DNA from: Cladochytrium replicatum
Taxonomy: Eukaryota; Chytridiomycota; Chytridiomycetes; Cladochytriales; Cladochytriaceae
Length of the DNA: 64,000 bases
Assembly: GCA_025526935.1 (NCBI GenBank)
Contig: JAHLKD010000098.1
Coordinates: forward strand, 124,001 to 188,000
Reading direction: 5' to 3'
A program made the position numbers and the translations under genes. Numbering within the stretch: position 1 is the first letter of the stretch; each line of letters opens with the position of its first letter. Below, one piece after another: positions 8,914-19,212 of this stretch. The notes below the pieces were generated by a model. The model searched no databases, was not told where the DNA came from, and was given only the letters and a program-made list of their open reading frames with translations.

Positions 8914-10135
8914 CTACCTTTCTGCCCAAATCAACTGCGATTCCCACCACTCGATCACATCCTGGTGCTCCTTCTCACTCGCCAGATCCACTGCTTTGTT
9001 ACTCCACCTCAATGCAAGACCACTCTCCTTCCACCACTGCAGCACTGTCACATGCCCCATGGAGCTAGCGTGATCCATCGCTGCCTCAGTCCACTTCAAT
9101 GTCAGCCCGCTCCGTTTCCACCAATCCAGCACTTCCAGGTGCCCCTCTTTATTCGCATAGTCCAGTGCATTGCATTCCCATTTCAGCGCGAGGTCGCTTG
9201 AGCCACCACTCCAGCACGTCCACCCGACCAAACCCGCTCGAATAATTCATCGCTATGTAGCTGTACTTCAGCTCCAACCCGCTGCGTTTCCACCAATCGA
9301 GCACGTTAATGTGTCCTTGGATGCTTGCCGTGTGGATCGCATCTTCAGTCCACCGCAACTCACGCCCACTGTTCACCCACCAATCGAGTACGTTAGCGTG
9401 CCCTTCCCCGCTTGCCCAATTCATCGCGCTTTCAGTCCACGAGCACGACACCGCTTTGATTACGCCATCAATCGAGGACGCCGACGTGCCCGTTCAAGCT
9501 TGCAGCGTTCAGGGCTGATTCACCAATGGATGGAATTGAAGATGCTCGGCCCTTTGTTAGCGGCCCCGGTTTTGGTGCACTCCAACCAATCCAGAGGATG
9601 TAAATCACATTCACAGCTGAAAGTGAGGTTGCAGGATTTGAACCATTCGAGAACGCGGATGTGGGTATTCAGGATTGCAAAGATGGGTCCGGCGGAAGTG
9701 TACTTGATCGGTAGCCCTTTTGATTTCCACCAATTAAGAGCGTCAATATGGCAGTTTTTGCAAGTGTGGTCGACTGCCCGGTCGGTGTAGAGGACGTCAA
9801 GTCCTCCCAAAGCCCACCAATCGAGCGCTTGCACGTCAAGTCCGCCCAGGGCCCACCAATCGAGGACGCAAACTTGCCCGTTTTCACCTGCACGATCGAG
9901 TGCGGCGGAAGTAAAGAAATGCGTGGTGGTGTTGTATGTCGCACACGCTCTCACTGTGTAGGAAGGTGCGGTGAGCACTCGCGTCGATCGCGGATGACCA
10001 TGGATTGCACGTAGCGTTTACGTAGCGTCGTCGTAATCGTGTTGCTCCTCTGAATGCAAGTTCGTCCAGCTCGAGCCCGAGCATGACCAGTATCGTGTCG
10101 ACCCGCTCCAACCAATCACACCAAACTTCCCACAA
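8914..10135 (-). pseudogene. Ankyrin-repeat protein of the chytrid 'DWW' type, broken
   Basis: Minus-strand frames contain at least eight repeats of the form VLDWWKRSGLELKY...AMDxAS..GH, each about 33 residues, a degenerate ankyrin type I associate with chytrid proteins that have an F-box-like N-terminus. The chain is broken three ways. A TGG to TGA change lies at 9468-9470 (VGVLD then stop then WRN). A frame change at about 9205 separates VDVLEWWL from DLALKWECN. Another lies near 9530, and the N-terminal part (10135-9884) is in yet another frame. A 36-nt direct duplication adds one partial repeat (ALDWWALGGLDV twice). Repeats of this kind mediate protein binding; here the gene is almost certainly dead. 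Confidence 0.75.
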
Positions 10136-10203
10136 AAACTTTGTGTTTTTGGCTTTCTTCCATCAGATCACAAACAAATTTTCCATATCTCATCAAAACG
10201 ATA

Positions 10204-11004
10204 ATGGATTCCGCAACTCCACCTCCCGCCTTGGTCCCTCCACCACCACCACCCCCGCCAGTCCACCGCCTCCTCGTCATCAACCCCAACACCTCCACCT
10301 CAATGACCGAAGCCCTCAAACCCCTCCTCGCATCCCTGCACCACACCCACCTCACCGTAACCTACCTCACCGCACCCCTTGACGGGCCCTACCCCCTCCG
10401 CAGCATCGACCATCCCTCCGACTGCGCCCTCTCGACAACGCACATCTTCCCTACCCTCCAGCCGCACCTCGCGAACCACGACGCGTTCTTGGTCGCATGC
10501 TACTCGTCGCACCCGCTCGTGCCACGGATCCGCCAACAGCTCGGGAAAGGACAGCATGTGACGGGGATCTTCGAGGCGAGCGTGGCGACGAGTCTGGACC
10601 TGTTGGCGCAGAGGGAGGTTGGGGCGTTCGGGATCGTGACGACGGGGAAGGTGTGGGAGGAGGCGCTGGGGAGGGGGGTTGAGGCGATGGGGGTTGCGGG
10701 TGGAGGCGGGGAGAGGAGGTTCGCGGGGGTCGAGTCGACGGGGTTGAGCGCGTATGAGTTGCATGCGTTGGATGCCGCGGAGGTGAGAAAGGCGATCTCG
10801 GCGACGACGAGGAAATTGTTGGGGCGGCGGCCGGATGTGAGGGTCGTGTGTTTGGGTTGTGCGGGCATGGCGGGAATGGAGCAGGCGGTGAGGGAGGGGT
10901 GTGTGGATGCGCTCGGTGAGGCGGAAGGTGAGCGAGTGATCATCGTTGATGGTGTGCTGGCTGGGGTCAACATGCTAGCTGGATATCTCAAAGCAGGGTT
11001 GTGA
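10204..11004 (+). CDS. DCG1: Dcg1-like Asp/Glu/hydantoin racemase family protein
   Basis: An intron-free gene of 266 residues; I chose the ATG at 10204 because the family's LVINPNTSTSMT motif begins shortly after it, preceded only by a proline run. The Asp/Glu/hydantoin racemase fold is shown by two conserved cysteines in equivalent positions: the first in VACYSSHPLV, the second in CLGCAGMAGME. These are the acid/base pair that interconverts the stereoisomers. The yeast homologue DCG1 sits in the allantoin-degradation gene set, so a role in hydantoin or allantoin-type nitrogen use is likely, in the cytosol. Neighbours here are unrelated, so there is no cluster. The third positions are very GC rich, unlike the surrounding repeats. 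Exact substrate not shown. Confidence 0.88.
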   Translation: MDSATPPPALVPPPPPPPPVHRLLVINPNTSTSMTEALKPLLASLHHTHLTVTYLTAPLDGPYPLRSIDHPSDCALSTTHIFPTLQPHLANHDAFLVACYSSHPLVPRIRQQLGKGQHVTGIFEASVATSLDLLAQREVGAFGIVTTGKVWEEALGRGVEAMGVAGGGGERRFAGVESTGLSAYELHALDAAEVRKAISATTRKLLGRRPDVRVVCLGCAGMAGMEQAVREGCVDALGEAEGERVIIVDGVLAGVNMLAGYLKAGL

Positions 11005-11156
11005 AGAACACTCATTATGATAGAGCATTATGTATTCACGACAGATGGTTCGAGGATGAGCAGACATGCAAAAACATCACCAAACAACATTAACATACAA
11101 CAATCGCACCATAACATAACGCAACTGCAGATACTTGTGACAGAACCTCAGCAGTA

Positions 11157-11661
11157 CTAGATCACAAGTCGCCGTGGTGCAGATCGGTGTAGTGCGCTGC
11201 GAGGTGGCCGAGTTTGCCTGCCGGTATGTTCCCAGAGATCGAATACGATTGGCTGCAGCTATCAAGATCGTTTGAGGCCGGTGACCTGCGGTACTCACCG
11301 CGTCAGCTCCGAAGATAGGATCGTTCGTGACGGGGTAAAGTAGCGTCACCTACAAAGAGTCCAGCTCAGATCACATTCGTACTCCAACATATACCGAATA
11401 ATACGGCACTTCGACGTCATCCTCAAGATCATGCCCCTGCTTATCCGAGCTCGCCCCCTCGTTCCACTCAATCGTCCCCCTCTGCTTCATCCTAGCGCTC
11501 ACGTGGTTCTCGTCGTGCTGCCATGGTATGCAGGTGTCCCAGGCACAGGCGATTCTTTGCGCTACTGAGAGCGTATCTGACGAGGTAGCCTGAAGAGGAA
11601 GTGTGCAGGGTGTTGTTCGGGGGAGCGTCGACGGGGGGAAGGTGGCCGGGAAAATAGAACC
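11157..11661 (-). CDS. Spliced unknown gene (partial model)
   Basis: A coding frame begins after an acceptor-like CACTTCAG (about 11662) and runs through peptides AQRIACAWDTCIPW and DLEDDVEVPYYS. It leaves at TCG|GTATATG (about 11397), resumes after TTTGTAG at about 11351 with VTLLYPVTNDPIFGADA, then meets a strong GTGAGT donor (about 11290). A last exon ends in TAG at 11157-11159 (PIVFDLWEHTG...). Both introns would be about 45 nt. The first exon was not found; 11680-12170 is rich in poly-A and C/T tracts and holds no convincing coding frame. No family recognised. Confidence 0.4.
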
Positions 11662-11679
11662 TGAAGTGGGTTACATGCG

Positions 11680-12170
11680 TTGTATATTTGACACTCTACT
11701 ACTACAAAGAGGTCCTTAATCACTTTATCACTTATCACAGAGAATAGCAGACCCATCCACCCCACTCTAGTTTCAAAACCATCAAGCCCGCTCAAAAACA
11801 AAAAGGAGACGCAGAGTCTGAAGCAGCATCCTAGAAAGCAAGAGAAACAACAAAGCAGAAAAAAAAAGTGCGGCACAAAAAAAAAATAAAAGGAAAGTTG
11901 CTTTGATGTTTTCTTCTTCTCTGCTCTTGCCGACTCTTTCACCGAGACATTTTCAAAAACAAAAACATGGGATCCAGAGCTGCAGTGCTCCACCGGGTTG
12001 AAAAAAGAGAAGGAACAAAATGAAAAAGAAACAAGTCTAAAAAGGATTGAAAAGTATCGCGCTTCGTCGGTCGATCCTCGATCCTGATTGTCAACTGTGA
12101 GATTTCAAAAAACAAAAAGTTCCTTACTGAATTCTTAAACCGACCGTATTCCATTTCTCAAATCTCGTCG
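11680..12170. other. Homopurine/poly-A rich interval
   Basis: Two A runs of 8-10 bases and long purine stretches; no codon structure that I trust. It probably holds the 5' region of the minus-strand gene ending at 11157 and the 3' region of the one ending at 12178. Confidence 0.4.
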
Positions 12171-12177
12171 TGTCTCT

Positions 12178-14108
12178 TTATCCAAGGCTGATGGTCGAGT
12201 TACCACCAGGAGGTGCCATCACACTGCACACGCAACCGAAAACAGTCAGTGCCAGTCTATCCACCTTCTTTGTTTTTTCCAACGTACCGTGCTGAAGGAC
12301 GACTCTGTGTAAACTCGCTTCGCGCGTTCGGGTCGCGCCGGTTCGGACGCGCAATCGGCTCGTCAGCGCCAAACAACAACCCGCTCTTCACCTGCGAAGC
12401 CGTCGACTTTGCACCAGGCACTACGCTCTCCTCCACAGCCGCATACTCGACTTCCGCTTCCTCCTCCACCTGATGATGCTGCTCCGGAACCTCAACCTCG
12501 TCCACCGGCTCCTCTTCCTCCACAGCCTCGGGCTCGACAACTTCCTCCTGGACGTCCTCGACGTTCGCGGGCTCGCTCGCGACGGACGCCGGAGCGGCGG
12601 GCGCCGCAGCAGCGGGGGCGGGTGCAGATGCGGGCTGCACACCGAGTGACCAGTGGCTCTCGTTCGCGTACACAGGCCCCATGCGCTTGCCCGTATGCAC
12701 AGGCGCGACGTTCGACTCCGCGTGTCCGATGCTCCACTGCGACGCGTTCGCGCTCGGGGCCTTGGTCATCCCGGGCGGCTTCGCGACGCTCGGCCTCTCC
12801 ACCACAGCCGCGGAAGAGGCAGCCTCGGCGTTCCAGTTCGGGTCGCGACGGTTGCCGGGTTTCGAGACCGGCTCGGCGGGCGCGGAGGAGTCGTCGTAGA
12901 GCGCGATCTGGGTCTGGAAGCGGCGCGGATCGATGGGGACGGAGGTCTTGAGAGGGAGGGGGTCCGACCCAATGTCGAAGATGTTGTTGGTGCGTCCGCC
13001 GGGGACTTGGGCCACTCGGGTCGAGGGACGGACGCGGCCCGGGGAGGAGCCGGCGTCGTCGGAGCCCATGGCGCCGTCGGATGCAAGGATGCTGGAGGCA
13101 TTCTTGTGCTGGCGGGAGGCGTTGGGACGCACGGGGATGTCGTCGGACCCTTGCGGGAGAATTCCGGTCACGGGCTGGTGCCGGCGACGGGAAGAGTCGT
13201 TTCGTGATCCGGCTGCGGTAGTGGAAGCAGGCTGTGGAATTGATAATATTTTGTCAGAAAATTGGACAGTCGTGCTTTACAACACTAAATTACCCTGGAA
13301 GCAGGCTCCTCGGGAAGCTCGATTGCCACCACGTTGCTCACAGCGCTCTGGAGTTTGTCGACGATGCGGGGGCCGTGAATCGGAAGGGTGGTTTCGGACG
13401 AGTTCGCCTTGCAGAACATCGAGATTGGGAGGATACCCAGCTGGCGAAGGACCGAGGCCTGGTCCCAGTACTTTCGGATCGACGCAATCTTTCCGTTCTC
13501 GTTAAAGTTGGCGACAGTGATCTGAAAGTGTTCAATCACAACAGAAAATGAGATGGAAAGCAAGAAATTGTGGCATCCTTATAAAGAGAGAGGAGGGCAA
13601 TGTAAAGATGCTCAAGTGACGGACAGTATATCCACGGCGTATAGGGGTTTTCAGTGCATGAGGCGACGTACCACAGGGACCACCACACGCTTGCGGGTAG
13701 CTTTCACTTCAGGAAGAATCCAGTCGAGGACACTCTCGTGAGTGAAAACAAGGATAGCCTCCTCAACAACCGAGCTGGGCCCAACGGCTCTCCCGATAAT
13801 CTGCACTCCGAAAAAAAGGTAAGCAAAAAAGCGTCAACATAATTCTATCAATCCACTAAGAATGAAATCCGAAAACGCACCTGCTCGCTCTCAACGACGG
13901 ATGATTGCGAAGCGACCTTCCTCAAAAATGTGACAATATCTGGGTTGCCCGAGGCACCAGCACCCGTCGGAACGCACACAAATGCGGCGTCGTCTGCGAA
14001 AAGGTCAGCTGCGACTGTGCCGATGCGGCCCGTGTCTGGCGAGGCAGCCTTGAAAGCGTCCCAGGCCGACCCGATGTCAGCCATAGATTCGAGGGGGTTG
14101 GGCACCAT
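12178..14108 (-). CDS. NTF2-like domain protein with SPIRAL1/Jupiter-like C-terminal motifs
   Basis: Five exons can be joined in phase: 14108-13881, 13800-13672, 13521-13294, 13231-12288 and 12223-12178, with introns of 62-150 nt bounded by GT..AG. The first three encode an NTF2-like alpha+beta domain (AWDAFKAAS, then LFADDAAFVCVP, then ITVANFNENGKIASIRKYWDQ). The fourth is disordered with an acidic Glu/Val stretch. Near its start is STRVAQVPGG...NNIFDIG, and across the last splice SARVMAPPGG...STISLG. Both resemble the S-x-R-V-x-x-PPGG-x-S motif of SPIRAL1 (plants) and Jupiter/HN1 (animals) microtubule-associated proteins. A cytoskeletal role is an inference from those short motifs. An alternative 5' exon is possible, because a TTTTTCAG acceptor precedes the chosen ATG in an open frame. 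Confidence 0.72.
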
Positions 14109-14567
14109 TTGGGAGTTGAGGTGGTCGGGCTTGGAGTGGAACAGGACACTTTTCTGAAAAAGATATTAAAAATAGGACTACTTCTACTGCTAATACTGGT
14201 GAAGGAAGCTCTGCTAATACTGGTGACGTTCGACGGTTGCAAATACGTAGCGTTATAAGCTTTTTATATTTCTGTGTGAGAACACCACAGGTTGTGCTCA
14301 GTCCCTTTGTCCGCTGAGATGGTATTGGATTACGTTAGCGGTGTAGTTTGTATAATATCTCGCCTTCCTTAAAATGTGCGTGAGCGGCACCCACCCTCTC
14401 ACCCCAAGGCTCGCCTTCACATATCATCACAGCCATTCCCACAGCGACTGCTCGAAAATTAATTTATCACCTCAACCACCCCAACACAGACGGTCAATGG
14501 TTGCACTGCAACCGCTGGACATGGTGGTCTCCCGTTCGCATCATTGATCCCCCCAAAAACCAAAACA
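14109..14567. promoter_or_regulatory. Intergenic region between divergent genes
   Basis: About 460 bp separate the minus-strand NTF2-like gene from the plus-strand zinc-finger gene, so it should carry both promoters. It contains a TTTTTATATTT tract at about 14260 and a pyrimidine-rich stretch before the C2H2 start. No precise element can be assigned. Confidence 0.35.
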
Positions 14568-15620
14568 ATGGGCTCTGCGTTGGACGTCTACGACAGAGAG
14601 ATCGAGGCTCTCAATCACGAGCAATGCTATTCCGCAGACTGGCTCGCACCGATGCCTGCGACGAGTGGAGCTAACACATTCCAGCTATTGAGCTCGCCTG
14701 ACGACATAGCAACACCCTTCTCTGATACCAGCACGCTCTCCTCGGTCTCCGCTAACTTTTCCCCGATCCAACTGTTCCAATGGCCCATGATCCAATCACT
14801 GGAATCCACGCCTGTGCAATCCACTGCAACCAATTTTGTAGACTTTGGATCAGACTTGGAGGGTCAGAGGAACCTGGACGAAGCCTTTCTATACCAATGG
14901 CCGGGCACGTCAGTAAACAACGAGAATGCAAACAGCACATCTGCACCTGAGCTGGACACCTTCATGCAGTTCCTTTCGCTCAACTCCTCGACACCGTCAC
15001 TCATCCTGCCCGAATCCCAACCCTTCCCATCCGTGTTCCCCGAAATACAACAACTGCCCTTGCCCTACGCACCTCCAGAGCTCCCGCCACCCATCATCCC
15101 ACTCCCACCTCCACTCCCACACAAACCACAACTGAAACAGCAACAAGATGATGATGATGACCCCAAATCCCTGTTCTTCGCTGACCTCCCAGACTCTTTC
15201 GTCTCCGACGTACTCGCAGACACATCGCCGCATGCAGCATTCGACTCCGACCGGCATGTATCACTTACCATCGCACAGCTCTCAGACCTTCTCCGGACGG
15301 CTGCAGCCACCACCAGCTCGCCGTCTTCATTCACGTCCCCGCTTCCCGACAGTCCCGTGGACGACCCGCGACGCAGACGCAAACCCAAGACCTGGTACGC
15401 GTGCGAGCACTGCGACGCAAAGTTCACACGAAGGTATAACTACACTACGCACCTCGAGACGCACAAGAAGGACCGCGAGCGCTCGTTTGTGTGCCCCGTC
15501 CATGGGTGCGGGAGTGCGTTCCACCGCGCGAACGAGCGTGATCGCCACATGGCGGGAAAGCACGGAGTGGTTGTCGAAAAGAAAGGCGATAGGAGCGGAA
15601 CTGTTTACAAGTCGGGTTGA
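14568..15620 (+). CDS. C2H2 zinc-finger transcription factor (paralogue 1)
   Basis: A 350-residue intron-free gene. The start is the first true ATG, in good context (AAAACAATGG). About 270 residues of Ser/Pro-rich, probably activating sequence, including poly-Pro and an Asp run, precede two C-terminal C2H2 fingers: ACEHCDAKFTRRYNYTTHLETH, in which the Cys pair is two residues apart and the His pair three apart, and then CPVHGC...HRANERDRHMAGKH. A short conserved block before the fingers (DSFVSDVLAD...LTIAQLSDLLR) recurs in the next gene. It would bind DNA in the nucleus; targets unknown. With the gene at 16281 it forms a tandem paralogous pair about 660 bp apart. Confidence 0.85.
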   Translation: MGSALDVYDREIEALNHEQCYSADWLAPMPATSGANTFQLLSSPDDIATPFSDTSTLSSVSANFSPIQLFQWPMIQSLESTPVQSTATNFVDFGSDLEGQRNLDEAFLYQWPGTSVNNENANSTSAPELDTFMQFLSLNSSTPSLILPESQPFPSVFPEIQQLPLPYAPPELPPPIIPLPPPLPHKPQLKQQQDDDDDPKSLFFADLPDSFVSDVLADTSPHAAFDSDRHVSLTIAQLSDLLRTAAATTSSPSSFTSPLPDSPVDDPRRRRKPKTWYACEHCDAKFTRRYNYTTHLETHKKDRERSFVCPVHGCGSAFHRANERDRHMAGKHGVVVEKKGDRSGTVYKSG

Positions 15621-16280
15621 GAGAGCGGGTCATTCATTCGTACAAGTTGGCATCTATTGTAATTGTTCAGTTTATTGTAAATTGTGCGGTTGAGGTTCAG
15701 CGAATATAACAATAACAATAATAAAATGAGGTGTGGTGATCGGTCCGGCTGTGCATCGATTCGTTCGTGTTCGTGATCCGTGACGTCCAACTGACGGCAC
15801 GGGCCATAAATTACCGAATTACCAAATGTCGCTGATAATAATTCGATAAAATTTGGTATTCTTATTATTGTGTGAGTACCGCACAAAATTTGATGGGATC
15901 ACTGAACACTGAACCACTAAACCACTGAACCACTCAACCACTCAACCATCAGCGATTCGCACTGACCTTGAGACGTTCCACAATGATTATTCCACCTTTC
16001 ACCCCGTTCCAGGTCCGTCACACAGTGAGTGTGCTCCACCCCCGATCAGTCCCTGCACGACGAACTGAACCGTCCTGCGTGTTATTATTATCATAATATA
16101 TTCTCTCGCACTGAACTCTGTATCCATGTACCCAGGATCCAGGTGGCACCTTCACGGCAAATGTTTGAACTGCTGCAAACATGTAGGCACTGGACCAAAC
16201 CCACTGGCCGCTTATAACCCATGCCCATCGCCGCCTTGCTGCCTCCAGCACCTTAGAAGAAGAATCCTAGAACCAACAAC
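15621..16280. promoter_or_regulatory. Intergenic region between tandem C2H2 genes
   Basis: AT-rich; an AATAACAATAATAAAATG stretch near 15710 is a plausible polyadenylation region for the upstream gene. A run of short ACCACTGAACC repeats lies near 15905-15945. No gene seen. Confidence 0.4.
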
Positions 16281-17618
16281 ATGAACACCCCAGACAAGAA
16301 CGACCAACACAACTCGCTCCCAAAGCAGCCATCCAGCACCAGCAGCAGCAACGGCAATGGATCACAATCTTTTCCGATCACCTTCTCACTCCAATCATCT
16401 ATCCTGTCAGGTCTGGGCATGGGCTATACCCAACAACAACTGGCCCCACCTACACCACAGACCAACCTTCTCGTGTCACCTCAGGCAATGACACCGCACC
16501 TGTCCCCGCCGACTTACTTCACACCCCCCGGTCTTCTCGGGTTTACAATCACCCCGTCACCCCATGGCTTCCAACCCAACACGACCCCACTTTTTGGTAC
16601 ATACCAGTCCTTCGACTCCCTTACACTCAGCACTCCGGCCGTCCCTATCCCGGCCCCGGTATTCGAATCCCCTGTTCCGACTGACTCCTTCTCTGGACTC
16701 GGACTCACCGCACCTTATGATCCATATTCGCAACTTCTTCCTCTCGACATGGGAGGTTTCACTTTGACGCAAGGAGACCCTGCTGCCGCAGTGACTGGCC
16801 AAAACGTCACAGAGTTTGACTTCTTCGCCTCGTTGATGCACAACTCCACCACCACCACTACGACGACGACAGCGGGATCAGTCGAGCCGCCGCCGGAAAC
16901 GCCCACGCCGCAAATCACGATGTTCGAGCAACTCCCCACGACCTTCGTCGAAGACGTTCTCGCCGAGCACCCAACCGGCTCCACCGCAACCACCGCCCAG
17001 GGGTCAAAATCTTCTTCTTCCTCGAGCACATCCCCTTCCTCGAACACGGACGGCGATCCCGAACACATGGTCTGCATGACCATGAGCCAGCTCCGGTCCC
17101 TGATCATCGCATCCCACAACGCCAACCGCGTTCTCGCAGCACCACCCCTAACCTGCGGACGCACGCACCATCTGCCACCACCACACCCCGCCGCGGCAGT
17201 CGTCGTCGTCGGCCCGAAACGCCGCCGCCCCGCGAAACTCTTCACATGCCCGCACCAGGGCTGCACGCGCTCCTTCACCCGGCGGTTCAACTATGAAACC
17301 CACCTGGAAACGCACAACCCGAAAAGGGAGAAGAAGTACGCGTGCGACGTCGGTGCGTGCTGCAAGGTGTTCTTCAGGTCGTACGACCTCAAGCGCCACG
17401 CTGCAAAGAGCCACGGCGTGGCTGCGGAGCCGAAGGGTTCGTGTAGGGCCGCGGCCGGGGAGGTGTGGACCGCGAGCGCGTCGCCGGTTACGGAGGTGAG
17501 GGGGGGGCGGAGGTGGTTTTTGGGCAATGGCAAGGTGAAGGTGGAGTTGGGCGAGGAGGAGGAGGATGGGGAGGATGGGGAGGAGCAGAGCGGGTCGGAT
17601 TGGACCGGGGATGAGTGA
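16281..17618 (+). CDS. C2H2 zinc-finger transcription factor (paralogue 2)
   Basis: A 445-residue intron-free gene from the ATG at 16281. A long Thr/Ser/Pro-rich region precedes the block TTFVEDVLAEHP and MTMSQLRSLI, which matches the block in the previous gene. The fingers are CPHQGCTRSFTRRFNYETHLETH (Cys pair four apart) and CDVGACCKVFFRSYDLKRHAAKSH. The shared FTRR(F/Y)NY(E/T)THLETH core shows the pair arose by duplication. After the fingers comes a tail of about 70 residues ending in an acidic Glu/Asp stretch, absent from paralogue 1. Nuclear DNA-binding regulator; targets unknown. Confidence 0.85.
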   Translation: MNTPDKNDQHNSLPKQPSSTSSSNGNGSQSFPITFSLQSSILSGLGMGYTQQQLAPPTPQTNLLVSPQAMTPHLSPPTYFTPPGLLGFTITPSPHGFQPNTTPLFGTYQSFDSLTLSTPAVPIPAPVFESPVPTDSFSGLGLTAPYDPYSQLLPLDMGGFTLTQGDPAAAVTGQNVTEFDFFASLMHNSTTTTTTTTAGSVEPPPETPTPQITMFEQLPTTFVEDVLAEHPTGSTATTAQGSKSSSSSSTSPSSNTDGDPEHMVCMTMSQLRSLIIASHNANRVLAAPPLTCGRTHHLPPPHPAAAVVVVGPKRRRPAKLFTCPHQGCTRSFTRRFNYETHLETHNPKREKKYACDVGACCKVFFRSYDLKRHAAKSHGVAAEPKGSCRAAAGEVWTASASPVTEVRGGRRWFLGNGKVKVELGEEEEDGEDGEEQSGSDWTGDE

Positions 17619-18330
17619 TTTTTACGGCCACAGGGGTTCCCCAACAACTGTGACAGAATATTTCTTTTTCCTTTCTTCTCCAGGCCAAATTCTTAGCGAT
17701 CGCACTTTTGATTTTGGTTTCATTTCAACTTTGGCTGCTTCCCCCATAACCTGGCTTTAACTTGCTGTGTGAAAAAACAACGGAATATCGGGATTCCTTT
17801 TTCTTTTCGTTTTATTGCATCTCTTCTGCGTATCGCTCGCTCTCTCCGATATTGGTTTTGCCCAAAATATAGCAGAGAACGGTCACAGTAGCTTTACTGC
17901 AACACGTTCTTTCGGATCATTTTTTTGGGAGGTTATGGTATTCATCAGCCAATCGCTGCAAAAACTTTCGTTGTGACAATTGCTCGGACAATCGCTCAGA
18001 CTAACACAACCTACCCACTGTTCCGAGAAGCACACCTGTAGAATCATCCCCAACAAGTATGCACGCTTGCCTATCAACCCGTCGTACTGTATTGGAAAAG
18101 TCAATTCACCATCCAGATCCCTCAAGATCACTGTTTAAAATGCTCCCTAACGCAGTGATTGGACAAGGGATGTTGAATGATTTTCTGGCGATCTTGATCA
18201 TCGGGGTTGTTTCGGGAAGTCCAACTTGCCACAACGAGCCTTCCCAACCGCCGGTCCTTTCATTTTGGTGTGGCAGGTTACTCCAGCCCTGTAAGATTTA
18301 AGGAACATGCTGGTGATTTCTACCCACGGA
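17619..18330. other. Interval without convincing gene
   Basis: Contains the 3' region of the C2H2 gene (AT-rich, Ttt-rich 17660-17830). Short open frames exist on both strands at 17883-18300, but none has a family motif or a consistent splice pattern. Confidence 0.35.
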
Positions 18331-18339
18331 AGATTCCTC

Positions 18340-18910
18340 TCACTGATGCCAGTTCCGCCCCCACCTACGCCTTCGCCAATCAGACAGTTCTTGGCGCTTA
18401 CCAGCTATGTGTAAGCGAACGAAAATGGTCCTATGATTCATTGTACATACTAAATTTGTGTTTCGGCCAAAGGCGATCTCCGATCGTTGATCAACAGTGA
18501 TATTATCATCTTGGTCGAAGGGCAGATTGGTGAGTGCAGACGCAACGGACTTGGATGGCGACAGGCTCTCCGTCATATTGAGGATGGCTGTGGTGTAAAG
18601 TGGGTTTGATGGGACGCGGAAATCACTAACCTGCTCGGTTAAACTGTTCAGAATCAGAAAATAGTGTGGTGGATCAACTTAGGATAGTATCGGCAACTGG
18701 CGCACTTTCTTGGATGCAGTCATCAAGCGCCAACAAACACCTAAAACGGATTCAGAATGAAAGCGCCACGTCGAAAGGTGGAATTAGAGTCTTACCGTGA
18801 TGAAACTCGTGAACATTGGATCCCTTGGTCATCATTCTGAGTATGGTGTATGCTTCGCTCTACAAGTTGTTGGATCCATTTCGGCCATGGAATTTGCTGT
18901 ACAATCCGAG
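18340..18910 (-). pseudogene. Possible spliced or decayed gene, unknown
   Basis: Minus-strand peptides look protein-like: SEAYTILRMMTKGSNVHEF after an acceptor at about 18875, then a donor GTAAGAC; later VSDFRVPSNPLYTTAILNM and SPSKSVASALTNLPFDQDD. The exon phases do not all agree and stops interrupt between 18640 and 18770. On the plus strand another frame (LINSDIIILVEGQI) is also open, so even the strand is not certain. Confidence 0.22.
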
Positions 18911-19212
18911 TGTAAGCTCAGAATTCAGATCTACGGGAATGTACACCAACATTTGAAGGTCCAGTTGTTGTGATGGCGTAGTTCTGGAATCCATTGACCA
19001 AAATCGCCTTGCTTTGGTATGATATTAGGGATCAAACAATAAATTTTTAAGTACCCACGGATCGCCAACACTAAAAGCCATTACCAACACACAACTGCCT
19101 CCCAGATTCATCAGCGAGATCCTGATGTCAGCATTGTTGTTTCCAATTGCTAACAATGCGATCTCCCAAATGTCGTTCAGCGCACAAACTCAGTGGTGAG
19201 AAGTCGTAACAA

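Noticed and set aside
12409-13505. Long Arg/Pro-rich plus-strand open frames
   Set aside because: They are antisense to the exons of the NTF2-like/SPIRAL1-like gene, in GC-rich sequence where antisense frames stay open by composition.
15065-15427. Antisense frames over the first C2H2 gene
   Set aside because: They mirror low-complexity Pro/Ser codons; the sense strand has zinc-finger motifs and a good start.
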